A stretch of DNA of 64,000 bases from Pragia fontium DSM 5563 = ATCC 49100 (GTDB taxonomy: Bacteria; Pseudomonadota; Gammaproteobacteria; Enterobacterales; Enterobacteriaceae), in contig NZ_FOLW01000009.1 in the NCBI RefSeq assembly GCF_900112475.1, positions 1-64,000 on the forward strand, given 5' to 3'. Position 1 is the first letter of the stretch; each line of letters begins with the position of its first letter. The notes below the pieces were generated by a model. It did no database searches, had not been told where the DNA came from, and saw only the letters and a program-made list of their open reading frames with translations. A program made the translations under genes and the position numbers. This document shows positions 28,753 through 38,265 of the stretch, piece after piece.

Positions 28753-28775
28753 TTTAAACACACTCCATGTTGTAT

Positions 28776-28796
28776 GCCACTCCTTTATGGAGTGGC
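28776..28796. terminator. Hairpin after the autotransporter gene
   Basis: GCCACTCC and GGAGTGGC pair perfectly around TTTAT, 23 bases past the stop codon. There is no T run, so termination strength is uncertain. Confidence 0.45.
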
Positions 28797-28920
28797 ACCT
28801 GTCTGAATAATTCATTGATATTAATGACTGTTATGGTCATTGAGATTACAAAAAGGTTCTCCCTGTCTTTCATCCGATCGGTTAAGAAAATGTGAGGTAT
28901 TTATCTTTGGTCCTTTCTAT

Positions 28921-29133
28921 TGAGCGCTGGAATTCAGCCGACAACAGAGAGAGGGAGCACGACCATCAGGGATAATGGGCGAGGCGCTGCTTTGCCGGGA
29001 GCATATCAGCGCCGGTGCGTTAACCCGAGCGAAGGCGGAGGGGAGCCGCCGATAGGCGGCCTGAATTAGGGGGCGAAGGCGAGGGAGTGCAGAGGGCGTT
29101 CGCCCAACGCCCTTTGCTCGGCCACGTGCTCCT
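28921..29133 (+). repeat. Structured dispersed repeat, copy C
   Basis: Hairpins in order: CCAT/ATGG around the CAGGGATA loop; GGCGCTG (28983-28989) with CAGCGCC (29007-29013); GCCGCC-GATA-GGCGGC near 29045-29060; AGGGCGT/ACGCCCT near 29093-29113. Block order and loop motifs follow copies A and B, and stems stay paired though their sequence changes. It lies between the convergent autotransporter and ampC genes; the remaining sequence of 28753-29229 shows nothing else. Confidence 0.75.
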
Positions 29134-29229
29134 TCGTTGATTTATTCTCTACACTGATAGTGGACGAAACTTTCGCTGTTATTAAACTTAACTGAACAGC
29201 ATCCCCCCATCTCGCGCTTTAACCCCAAT

Positions 29230-30387
29230 TTATTTATCGACTACCGGTTTATCCAGCACCTGCATAATTTTGTAGGCAGTTTCGATCCGCTCATCATTCG
29301 GGAACCATTTATTGGCTAAGATAATAATGGCGATTTTATGGGAAGGCACAAACACCGCATAGGTAGAGAAACCGCCGGTGGATCCGGTTTTGTTATACCA
29401 AGCGTCTGACATGGCCGCTTGAGGTGGTGTTATTGTTGTGGCTTTGCTGCCGTTCATGATCATTCCGGCATCATTGCCAGACAGTAATTCTTCTAACTTA
29501 GGTGGATAAGCATAGCTTTCCCACATGAGATTTTGAGTAAATGGACCCGCTTTATAATAGCCAATATGGGTATCATTAATTGCTTGTTGCCACTTTTCAT
29601 CGACCTGAGCCACCTGCATATTGGCATCCAGATAGTGAATCAGATCGACAGTGCTTGATTTGATTCCATAAGATTCAGCATCAAGGGGGCCGGGCGTTAC
29701 TCTGACCGGTTGGTCCTGCTTATTGTAGCCTTGAGCGTAGTCTGCCATTTGGCTGGATGGAACCTTGATATAGGTGTGTTTCATCTCTAATGCCGACAGC
29801 ATTTTCGTTTCCATGGCATCAGCGAAAGATTGATGATAGCTATTGGCGGTAATCATGCCCAGCATCCCAATACCCAGATTTGAATAGACCCGATAAGAAC
29901 CCACCTCATGTTCAGGTTTCCAATGCTGATAGTAATCCATCAACTGTGCGTTATTGGTGACTTCATCCGGAACGAATAAGGGAAGACCAGAAGTATGGGT
30001 AGCCAGATTTAACAGGCTAACGTTATCAAACGATGTGTTTTTTAAGGTTGGCAAATAGTGGCTGGCGGAGTCGGAGAATGACAGCTTACCTTCGTTCTGC
30101 GCATAGGAAGCCAGCGTAGCGGTAAAGGTTTTACTTAATGAGCCAATTTCAAATAGGGTGGTATTGGTTATCGGCTGCTGAGTTTGTTTTGACGCTACAC
30201 CATAATTATAAAATTGATGTTCACCATCAACGGATATGGCAATAGCCATACCGGGAATCGAATATTTCTGTATTAATGGCTGAACAATATTATCGATCTC
30301 TGATTTATCTGCGGCATAGCCAACAGGCGTGATTAACGCGCTGAGTAGGGGAAGTAACAGGGCGTTGAAAAAAGGTGTTTTTATCAT
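29230..30387 (-). CDS. ampC: Class C beta-lactamase (AmpC)
   Basis: 385 residues with a signal peptide ending GYAA (near residue 26). The class C active-site set is complete: S83-L-S-K86, Y168-S-N170 and K333-T-G335. It hydrolyses penicillins and cephalosporins in the periplasm. It is divergent from an AmpR-type regulator, the arrangement of inducible chromosomal ampC genes, which respond to muropeptides of peptidoglycan recycling (known for the family). Length is normal, with no sign of damage. Confidence 0.95.
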   Translation of the reverse strand: MIKTPFFNALLLPLLSALITPVGYAADKSEIDNIVQPLIQKYSIPGMAIAISVDGEHQFYNYGVASKQTQQPITNTTLFEIGSLSKTFTATLASYAQNEGKLSFSDSASHYLPTLKNTSFDNVSLLNLATHTSGLPLFVPDEVTNNAQLMDYYQHWKPEHEVGSYRVYSNLGIGMLGMITANSYHQSFADAMETKMLSALEMKHTYIKVPSSQMADYAQGYNKQDQPVRVTPGPLDAESYGIKSSTVDLIHYLDANMQVAQVDEKWQQAINDTHIGYYKAGPFTQNLMWESYAYPPKLEELLSGNDAGMIMNGSKATTITPPQAAMSDAWYNKTGSTGGFSTYAVFVPSHKIAIIILANKWFPNDERIETAYKIMQVLDKPVVDK

Positions 30388-30615
30388 AGTAACAATCTCA
30401 TCGTATTAACGTCGGTTGCGGATCGAAAGAAAAGAGAAATGGATATGCTGCAAGGATTTCTTATGCATTATCGCCATGGCTCATATAATATTAGCCTATA
30501 TATTTCTCTATAATTCCAATATCCCGCCAGGGATGGTTGAGCAGGTAGATGAATATCCATTTTTATTGGTGTTTTGACAAACGATAATAATTTCAATCAG
30601 CATAAAGAAAAACTT

Positions 30616-31515
30616 ATGGCTATCCCGATGCGTAACTGGCTTCCCTTTAATGCACTCCGTGCTTTTGAATCCTCAGCTCGTCACCTTAATTTTACCCGTG
30701 CCGGGCAGGAGCTGAATGTAACCCAGGCGGCCGTTAGCCAGCAGGTAAGAATGCTGGAGGAGCGTTTGGGTATTGTGTTGTTTAAGCGTTTACCTCGTGG
30801 GCTCGATCTGACGGAGGAGGGGCGGGCACTATTCCCAGTATTAACCTCGGCTTTTGACAGCATAGAATCGGTCTTGCAGAAATTTGAGGATGGTCACTTT
30901 CATGAAGTTTTAACGATTGCGGTGGTAGGAACATTCGCCGTCGGCTGGCTGATTCCTCGGTTGGCATCATTTAGAAAGGCATATCCTTTTATCGATCTTA
31001 GACTTTTAACTAACAATAATGTGGTTAATCTATCGGCAGAAGGCATGGATTTTGCTATTCGCTTTGGCGAGGGGCTGTGGCCGTCAACGCATAATGTGAA
31101 GCTGTTTACCGCGCCGTTAACGGTATTATGTCCGCCGGATGTGGCGGAATCGCTGAATTCTCCTGAAGATCTGAAAAACCATATGTTGATGCGTTCCTAT
31201 CGTCAGGATGAATGGGAACACTGGTTTCAGGCGGCTCAGGTTATTCCCTGGCGAATTAACGGCCCAATATTCGATTCTTCACGCTTGATGGTTGAAAGCG
31301 CTATTCAGTGTGGTGGCGTTGCGCTGGCTCCCGCCAGTATGTTTACGCGTGAACTGCGGGAAAAAAAACTGGTTCGCCCATTTGATGCAGAAGTCGATAT
31401 GGGGGCTTATTGGTTAACCTGTCTAAAATCGCGCACCATGACGTCGACCATGAAGATCTTTGAACAGTGGATTTTGCAAGAAATAGCCAACTCGGCGCAG
31501 GAACATAGCGCTTAA
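30616..31515 (+). CDS. ampR: LysR-type regulator AmpR
   Basis: 299 residues from ATG 30616; the earlier TTG at 30574 is less likely and ATG 30628 is possible. The N-terminus MRNWLPFNALRAFESSARHL with HTH (FTRAGQELNVTQAAVSQQVR) closely follows known AmpR proteins, and IAVVGTFAVGWLIPRL and RSYRQDEWEHWFQAA are typical AmpR stretches. Divergent from ampC across a 228-base gap that must hold the shared operator. It switches between repressing and activating ampC according to bound cell-wall fragments. Confidence 0.93.
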   Translation: MAIPMRNWLPFNALRAFESSARHLNFTRAGQELNVTQAAVSQQVRMLEERLGIVLFKRLPRGLDLTEEGRALFPVLTSAFDSIESVLQKFEDGHFHEVLTIAVVGTFAVGWLIPRLASFRKAYPFIDLRLLTNNNVVNLSAEGMDFAIRFGEGLWPSTHNVKLFTAPLTVLCPPDVAESLNSPEDLKNHMLMRSYRQDEWEHWFQAAQVIPWRINGPIFDSSRLMVESAIQCGGVALAPASMFTRELREKKLVRPFDAEVDMGAYWLTCLKSRTMTSTMKIFEQWILQEIANSAQEHSA

Positions 31516-31603
31516 GTTAGCGCCAGAACTGCAATAACCCATCTATTATTGTTCAGATTGGGGGATGACAGTTCTGTTTATCGCTTGATTATGGCTTCCT
31601 CTG

Positions 31604-34600
31604 TTATTCAACAGATTGATGTGACTTGCCGGGAAATCTTTTGCGTACCAGCACAAAGAATACCGGTACAAAGAAGATTGCCAGGAAGGTTGCCGTCATC
31701 ATTCCGCCGAGCACCCCGGTACCTACCGCGTGCTGGCTGCTGGAACCGGCACCATTGCTGATAGCCATCGGCAACACGCCAAAGATAAAGGCCAGTGACG
31801 TCATTAAGATTGGGCGTAGACGATAGCGGCAGGCTTCAAGCGTCGCAGAGATTAAATCCTTACCGTTACGGTGCAGGTCATTGGCAAATTCGACGATCAA
31901 GATGGTGTTTTTGGCCGACAGACCGATGATGGTTAACATCCCCACCTGAAAATAAACGTCATTTTCCAGTCCGCGCATCCAAGTGGCACAGATCGCTCCC
32001 AGCACACCTAATGGAACCACTAACATCACGGAGAAGGGAATCGACCAGCTTTCATACAGAGCCGCCAGACAGAGGAAGACCACCAGTAGCGAAACGGCAT
32101 ACAGCGCAGGAGCCTGTGAGCCGGAGAGTTTTTCCTGAAAAGACATCCCGGTCCATTCTTGCCCAATTCCTTCAGGAAGCTGGGCAACCAGTTTTTCCAT
32201 GGTGTCCATGGCGGCACCGGTACTGACGCCGGGTGCTGCTTCACCGACAATTTCCAACGATGCATTGCCATTATAGCGCTCTAAACGCGGTGAACCGGAT
32301 GTCCACACGGTAGAAGCGAATGCTGAAAACGGCACCATATCGCCGTTTTTATTGGTGACGTACCAACGGTTAATATCATCTGGTTGCATCCGATAAGGCG
32401 CATCACTCTGAACATAGACCTTTTTTACTCGCCCGCGATCGATAAAGTCATTCACATAGGTAGAGCCCCATGCGGTTCTTAAGGTGCTATTAATATCATC
32501 AATTTTTACCCCCAACGCCTGCGCTTTACGCTGGTCGGTATTTACCTGTAGCTGTGGAGTGTCATCCAGACCATTATGGCGAACTCGGGTTAGGGATGAT
32601 TCCTTACTGGCCATTTGTAGTAAGCTATCTCGCGCTTTAAGCAATGCCTCATGGCCGAGGCCAGCATGATCCTGCAATTGCATGTTAAACCCGGCAGAAC
32701 TGCCCAGTCCGGAAATCGCCGGTGGACTGCTGGCAAATACTCTGGCTTCAGTAATGTTGCTAAACGCTTGAGTAGCGCGTTCAATAATGGCGAATGAGCT
32801 ATCTTCGGCGGCTGTACGTGCTTTCCAGTCTTGTAGACGAACGAACATTCTTGCGACGTTTTGACCATTACCTCCGGGGCCTGCCCCAACGATTGAAAAC
32901 ACCGAACGGACATTCTTCTTTTCCGCTTCCATAAGGTATTTTTCAACTTTCTCCACGACCTTCAGAGTTTGCTGTTGGGTTGAACCGACCGGTAACTGGA
33001 TTTGGGTCATAAAGACGCCGCGATCTTCCAGCGGTAGAAAGGACGTTGGCAATTTCATAAATAGCCATGCCATCCCGCCAATAATCAGAATATAAACCAG
33101 CAGAGTGCGGCTACTACGGTGGATAATTTTCGCGACGCCCTGTTCATAGCGGTGGGCACTTCGCTCAAAGGTACGGTTAAACCAGCCAAAGAAACCCTTT
33201 CTGGTATGTAGCTGGCCCTGTGGAATGGGTTTTAGCATGGTGGCGCATAGCGCAGGCGTCAGAATCAGCGCGACCAATACTGACAGAACCATGGCGGAAA
33301 CAATGGTAATGGAAAACTGGCGATAAATGGCGCCGGTGGTGCCACCGAGAAATGCCATGGGAATAAATACCGCGCAGAGTACCAGCGCGATACCCACCAG
33401 TGCACTTTGGATTTGCCCCATAGATTTGCGGGTCGCTTCTCGCGGCGATAGCCCTTCGATGGCCATCACTCGCTCCACGTTTTCGACCACTACGATGGCA
33501 TCATCAACCAGTAGCCCGATAGCCAGCACAATGGCAAACATGGTGAGGGTGTTAACGCTGAATCCGCAGGCGTATAGGATGGCAAAGGTGCCGAGTAATA
33601 CCACAGGAACGGCAATGGTTGGGATTAACGTAGCCCGGAAGTTTTGCAGGAACAGATACATCACCAGAAACACTAATAAAATGGCTTCAAACAGTGTTTT
33701 GACCACATCGTTTATCGATGCCTGAACAAAGGGGGTGGTTTCATAGGCATATTCGGCTTTTAACCCATGAGGGAAATAGGGTGCCAGCTCTGCTAATTTA
33801 GCTTTAACTAACTTATCCGTTTCTAATTCGTTGGCACCGGAAGCCAATTTAATACCCATACCGGAAGCTGGCATGCCGTTATAGCGGCTAAGGTAATCAT
33901 ACTTTTCTGCACCCAATTCGACGGTGGCAACATCGCCCAATGTGACCACTGAACCATCCTGATTAACGCGTAACGTGATATCACGGAACTGCTGCGGGGT
34001 TTGCAGCTGTGCCTGAGCATTCATGGTGGCATTGAGGGTTTGGCCTTCTACCGATGGTGTTCCGCCCACCTGACCAACGGCGATTTGTTTATTCTGGGAT
34101 GAAATCGCCTCGACGACATTCTGCGTGGTCAGACGATAGTTGATCAGTTTGTTTGGATCGAGCCAGATACGCATCGCATATTGCGAGCCATAGGCATCAA
34201 CGCTACCGACACCGTTAATTCGACTGAGGGGATCTTGCAGGTTACTGGCGACATAGTCGGAAATATCCTGACGATCCATACTGTGGTCGGTTGAAACGAA
34301 AGCCACGGTCATCAGACTGCTGTCGCCGGATTTAGAGACCGTGACGCCCTGCTGTTGAACATCCTGAGGTAGCTTTCGAGTGGCGCTTTGTAGCTTGTTC
34401 TGTACCTGCTGCATGGCTTCGTTGGGGTCGGTACCCGCCTGAAACGTTAAGGTAACAGAGGCACTGCCAGTACTGCTGCTTTGCGAGGACATATACAGCA
34501 AATTATCCAGCCCGGTCATACTCTGTTCAATAATCTGAGTCACCGAGTTTTCCAGGGTTTGTGCTGACGCGCCGGGGTAGTTGGCAGAAATTCTAACGGT

Positions 34601-34723
34601 GGGCGGGGCAAGATTAGGGTATTGCTCCACCGGTAATGCATTAAGGGCAAGAAGTCCTGACAGGCTGATAATAATGGCAATAACCCAAGCGAAAATCGGG
34701 CGATCGATGAAAAAATTAGCCAT
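31604..34723 (-). CDS. acrD: RND multidrug efflux pump, AcrD-type
   Basis: 1,039 residues, the normal length. It begins [14 protein letters not shown] and follows E. coli AcrD closely throughout, with the [18 protein letters not shown] proton-relay segment in TM4 and a final [10 protein letters not shown]. AcrD exports aminoglycosides and other amphiphiles through TolC. As in E. coli there is no membrane-fusion gene beside it, so it presumably borrows AcrA. Whether it is AcrD or AcrB/F was judged from recall; the lone position supports AcrD. Confidence 0.9.
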   Translation of the reverse strand: MANFFIDRPIFAWVIAIIISLSGLLALNALPVEQYPNLAPPTVRISANYPGASAQTLENSVTQIIEQSMTGLDNLLYMSSQSSSTGSASVTLTFQAGTDPNEAMQQVQNKLQSATRKLPQDVQQQGVTVSKSGDSSLMTVAFVSTDHSMDRQDISDYVASNLQDPLSRINGVGSVDAYGSQYAMRIWLDPNKLINYRLTTQNVVEAISSQNKQIAVGQVGGTPSVEGQTLNATMNAQAQLQTPQQFRDITLRVNQDGSVVTLGDVATVELGAEKYDYLSRYNGMPASGMGIKLASGANELETDKLVKAKLAELAPYFPHGLKAEYAYETTPFVQASINDVVKTLFEAILLVFLVMYLFLQNFRATLIPTIAVPVVLLGTFAILYACGFSVNTLTMFAIVLAIGLLVDDAIVVVENVERVMAIEGLSPREATRKSMGQIQSALVGIALVLCAVFIPMAFLGGTTGAIYRQFSITIVSAMVLSVLVALILTPALCATMLKPIPQGQLHTRKGFFGWFNRTFERSAHRYEQGVAKIIHRSSRTLLVYILIIGGMAWLFMKLPTSFLPLEDRGVFMTQIQLPVGSTQQQTLKVVEKVEKYLMEAEKKNVRSVFSIVGAGPGGNGQNVARMFVRLQDWKARTAAEDSSFAIIERATQAFSNITEARVFASSPPAISGLGSSAGFNMQLQDHAGLGHEALLKARDSLLQMASKESSLTRVRHNGLDDTPQLQVNTDQRKAQALGVKIDDINSTLRTAWGSTYVNDFIDRGRVKKVYVQSDAPYRMQPDDINRWYVTNKNGDMVPFSAFASTVWTSGSPRLERYNGNASLEIVGEAAPGVSTGAAMDTMEKLVAQLPEGIGQEWTGMSFQEKLSGSQAPALYAVSLLVVFLCLAALYESWSIPFSVMLVVPLGVLGAICATWMRGLENDVYFQVGMLTIIGLSAKNTILIVEFANDLHRNGKDLISATLEACRYRLRPILMTSLAFIFGVLPMAISNGAGSSSQHAVGTGVLGGMMTATFLAIFFVPVFFVLVRKRFPGKSHQSVE

Positions 34724-34925
34724 GGACGGTGAACCTCATAATATCTTCGTTGTTATTTTTATAGACTGACGATATCGCAAAATGGCGATAATACTAACGT
34801 ATTCTAACGGGTCTGTAGGAGGGAAACGTGGAGAAAAAATGAAGTTACTGTAAAGAAATGTGGATAGCAGGAAAGAAGCCCCCCTTTCACCGGGCAGGTT
34901 CTCTCCTGAATGTGTTAAAACGCGC

Positions 34926-35474
34926 TTAACGCTGGTAGTAAGCAGTGATGGACGTTTTTGCTAATAGGTTCTGATGAATCATATAACCAACCATGGCTGA
35001 GGATGAATTTCCATCCAATGGAATGTGGTCAGTACTGAGCGCATATACCGTAAAGATATAGGGATGTGGTTTATCACCTTCTGGCGGACAGGGCCCGCCA
35101 TAATTGGTCTGGCCAAAGTCGTTACTCGCCTGAATCGCACCCGATGGTAATGTTTGATTCGATGCCGAAATACCTCTTATTAACTGGTTAGTTTGGGCTG
35201 GAATATTGAAGACCATCCAGTGCCACCATCCGCTGCCAGTTGGTGCAGCAGGGTCATAAACGGAAACTGCAAAACTTTTTGTTCCGGCCGGTGGATTTTC
35301 CCAGTTTAACTCTGGGGAAAGATTACCGCCGTGACAGCCAAAATCCCCATAGACTTGCTCATTGTGCAAGGTTTGTCCTGATTTAAACTGCGGGCTGGTG
35401 ACGGCGAATTCCGCTGCATTGACGTTGAAGACGGACAAAACCAGTAAGAGGGCTGTGGTGGTGATGCTTTTCAT
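34926..35474 (-). CDS. Periplasmic PEBP/YbhB-YbcL family protein
   Basis: 182 residues from ATG 35474, with AAGGAAG upstream; the frame before it is unsupported. A signal peptide (MKSITTTALLLVLSVFNVNA) precedes a phosphatidylethanolamine-binding-protein fold: LSPELNWENPPAGTKSFAV, DPAAPTGSGWWHWMVFNIP and GGPCPPEGDKPHPYIF hold the ligand-site residues. E. coli YbcL is a secreted member that modulates the immune response; YbhB is cytoplasmic. The leader here points to the YbcL-like branch. Confidence 0.88.
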   Translation of the reverse strand: MKSITTTALLLVLSVFNVNAAEFAVTSPQFKSGQTLHNEQVYGDFGCHGGNLSPELNWENPPAGTKSFAVSVYDPAAPTGSGWWHWMVFNIPAQTNQLIRGISASNQTLPSGAIQASNDFGQTNYGGPCPPEGDKPHPYIFTVYALSTDHIPLDGNSSSAMVGYMIHQNLLAKTSITAYYQR

Positions 35475-35579
35475 TGTGAACTTCCTTATATCGACCATAA
35501 TGGCCACTATCATGCCGTAATCCATGGCGAGTTTTCGCGCCCGTAACGTTCAGATTATGCTCTGATACGTTTAATTTTA

Positions 35580-36368
35580 TTATCGAGTTTTACGCAGCTC
35601 GCTTGGGGTGGTACCAAACTGTTTTTCAAAGCGAGAGGCAAATTTGGAAGGCGAGCTATAGCCAATATTCAGCGCAATTTGTTGAATATTATCGGCGCTG
35701 GTCATCAGTAAATGAGCGGCATAGCTCATACGCATATCGTGCAATATCTGGGTAAAACTGGTGTGTTCCTTATGTAACTTTCTTCTTAGTGTTGATTCAC
35801 TCATATTCAAATTTTTTGCTAACTGCTCAAGTTGCCATGAATGGCCAAGATCCGCCTGTATCAACGTTCTGATGGTATTCGCCAGACTGTTTTCCGGGTG
35901 GGTATACAGAGTCTGACCGACGTGTTCAAAAGCCATAGTGAGTAATACTTGTTGCCAGGCGTGTTCAGCTCTGGTCATGGCAAGTTCTGATATCTCAGCG
36001 GTTTTAATCAGATGAATGAAATTCTCCAACTGTTGGCTAAGGGTGTCTGAGGGACTAAATACCGGATGTTGCTGATGATGGGAGGGAAGCTGGCTGCCGT
36101 ACTGTTGCAGAAAGCGAATTGTCCAGGCTTCAGGGACGACGATGCAATGGGCAGAATACGGGCCTTGAGCCAACGGCATGTTTTCTACGCCAAATTGATA
36201 CGGGGCGGGTAGCACCAGACATTCCCCCTGATGGCACCGGTAGTCGCTGTTTTCGGTGATTATCCGTTTTTGTCCACGCTGTACCCAAACTAAAAGGGGA
36301 GATGAGACGAGTAGTTGGCGCAGAACCTGTGGTTTTCTTGCTTGATAGAGAGAATAGATATTATTCAT
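35580..36368 (-). CDS. AraC-family transcriptional regulator
   Basis: 262 residues. An N-terminal cupin-like sensing half (WVQRGQKRIIT, CHQGECLVLPAPYQF) is followed by two helix-turn-helix motifs: WQLEQLAKNLNMSESTLRRK and QIALNIGYSSPSKFASRFEK, ending FGTTPSELRK. It lies 105 bases upstream of the PEBP gene in the same direction and may control it. The effector is unknown. Confidence 0.9.
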   Translation of the reverse strand: MNNIYSLYQARKPQVLRQLLVSSPLLVWVQRGQKRIITENSDYRCHQGECLVLPAPYQFGVENMPLAQGPYSAHCIVVPEAWTIRFLQQYGSQLPSHHQQHPVFSPSDTLSQQLENFIHLIKTAEISELAMTRAEHAWQQVLLTMAFEHVGQTLYTHPENSLANTIRTLIQADLGHSWQLEQLAKNLNMSESTLRRKLHKEHTSFTQILHDMRMSYAAHLLMTSADNIQQIALNIGYSSPSKFASRFEKQFGTTPSELRKTR

Positions 36369-37374
36369 AAATTTCAGCCCAATATAATAGGGGACTTACT
36401 TTTATTGATGAAGTCCGTGATAGCATTCCTGCACAGAGGCTAGCATGGATTAAGAAAGCGTACTTCTTACTTTTCAGTCGGGAAGTCTCTGAACGTGTTG
36501 GTCGGTCAGTTATCGTGTTCTGATGAACCGTTTGTTGCTGTGCAGTGATGTTGTGTTACGGACTTGGGATAGGTATCTGTCGGGAAATAATCTGGGGAAA
36601 GTTGCGAGAATTTCAATATGAAAAACTGCATTTCTATTTTTTGAATAACGTTAAGGTTTACATCAGTGAGATGGTTATAAACGCTTCTGTTTTGCGATGA
36701 TTCTGGCGATGGAACATCTATAACAATAGTGATTCAGAATAAAAAACGTATTAAAAAATAAGATGTTATTGAGATTGTCGTCTTTAACTTCAGTGATGAT
36801 TTAATGACCTAATGGATTTATTGGTTGAAAAAGTCACCATGATATAAAACAGGGTGAACGAAGAAAATTAATTTTAAATACATTGTGAGTAGAGTTGATT
36901 GAATTTTTAATAAAATAAAAAACTCATTTTTTATTTTGATGGCTACATATTTGAATTTATTTTAATTGTTAATTTGTCCATAATTTATCTTTTGTTTTAA
37001 ATTTACTTCATGATTTGTTTTGATGTATTTTTAGTTATTTAATTGCAATATTAACCCGTTTCATTTTATTTTTATGATCCAATTAAGATTAGATGTGTTA
37101 TTCAATTCCTGTTCTGCTATTTGAATGAAATATTATTATACTAACCGTTTCTGATTGATTTAATTTGAATCAATACTGTCATATTAGTGTGGGGTTTTAG
37201 ACCGAAAAAATGTTATTTTTTATTGATTATCAGTTTGTTGGGTTTTGATTTTGTGCTGTTTCATCGGTTTTTTTGCGGTGTTCTATAATTATCAATGTGA
37301 GGTGAGGTTATTGCCGGTCACGAAAATAATGTACTTTTAATCAGATAATTAATGCACAAATAAGGAAAGAATCA
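36369..37374. other. 1-kb AT-rich noncoding region
   Basis: No open frame of note on either strand; long AT tracts, mainly 36730-37160. It contains the promoters of the AraC gene (left) and the BON-domain gene (right). AAGGAAAG stands just before the ATG at 37375. Composition suggests degraded or silenced DNA. Confidence 0.5.
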
Positions 37375-37752
37375 ATGAAAAGCACTATGTTAAGCAAAGC
37401 GATGATGGTAGCGGTTTTAGGTTCTGTTCTGGTAGGTGGTAGCGTATTCGCTCAGGAAACGATAATGGACAAAGCCAAGGCGACCGCTGATGAGGCCGGA
37501 ACTAAAATCGATTCCTCAATGAAAAAAGTTGATAACTACATGGATGACAGCGGCATAACGGCGAAGATCAAGACTAAGTTGTTGGAGGCCAAAGACATCA
37601 AGAGTACCGGTGTTTCGGTGAAAACTACGGATGGGGTGGTTTACCTGACGGGTCATGTTGCCAGCCAAGCTGAGTCTGAACACATTGTTAAGGTTGTTGG
37701 CGCGGTAGAAGGCGTTAAAAGTGTCAAAAATGACTTAGTGGTTAAGCCTTAA
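37375..37752 (+). CDS. Periplasmic BON-domain protein (OsmY-like)
   Basis: 125 residues. A signal peptide (cut after VFA) is followed by a helical stretch and one BON domain: DDSGITAKIKTKLLEAKDI, VSVKTTDGVVYLTGHV and a final VKSVKNDLVV. BON domains bind membrane lipids and help the cell under osmotic stress. E. coli OsmY has two BON domains in about 200 residues; this one has one. The following ytjA remnant copies the osmY-ytjA gene order of E. coli, supporting an OsmY relationship. Confidence 0.88.
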   Translation: MKSTMLSKAMMVAVLGSVLVGGSVFAQETIMDKAKATADEAGTKIDSSMKKVDNYMDDSGITAKIKTKLLEAKDIKSTGVSVKTTDGVVYLTGHVASQAESEHIVKVVGAVEGVKSVKNDLVVKP

Positions 37753-37864
37753 TTGATAAATTGACGGATAAATAATGGACTATTTATCCTATTAAACCTA
37801 CTCTGTCTCCCTTGATTGACGGAATATCATCAATTAGTTTAAGTTTTCTAGGGAGGTGCCCGCT

Positions 37865-38025
37865 ATGTTCTGTTGGGCATCTTCTTTCTGGGTGTTACTG
37901 TGATGATTGTGCTGTATTAGGTTTTGATAGCCTGATAAGCATAGCTACGGTAACAACAGGCATATAGATAGTTTTTATCAGATTATCTTGTTTATTATCA
38001 GTTTTTTTACCGGAAAAAAAACGGT
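37865..38025 (+). pseudogene. ytjA: Decayed ytjA (DUF1328 small membrane protein)
   Basis: GGGAGGTG precedes ATG 37865. Reading across three frames gives MFCWASS, then FLGVTVMIVLY, then GFDSLISIATVTTGI, a stop, and IVFIRLSCLLSVFLPEKKR. This follows E. coli YtjA (MFRWAIIFLVIALIAAALGF ... KIVFVV...FLVSLF) residue by residue as I recall it, with two frameshifts and at least two stops. In E. coli ytjA stands right after osmY, and here it stands right after the BON gene. The remaining bases of 37753-38265 hold only hairpins. Confidence 0.7.
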
Positions 38026-38067
38026 TTCAGAGGCAATGTTTGTTTTATTATTCTGATTGATTAAGAT

Positions 38068-38095
38068 AAAAAGCCGATAGAGATGCGGGCTTTTT
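38068..38095 (+). terminator. Rho-independent terminator behind the ytjA remnant
   Basis: AAAAAGCC (38068-38075) pairs with GGCTTTTT (38088-38095), giving stem and T run. It probably still ends the BON-gene transcript. Confidence 0.7.
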
Positions 38096-38265
38096 GTAAG
38101 GTATTATTTAATTAAATAAGATATAACCCATAAAATAATAAGTTGAGCTTGTTAATTGGTACGATAATGTTATTTAATTCACTATAGTGGTGACTGTTAG
38201 GAGTTTATTTTCTACCGATGACAGTTAGGGAAAAACATATTCATCATGTAGAAGAGAGGGACGGG

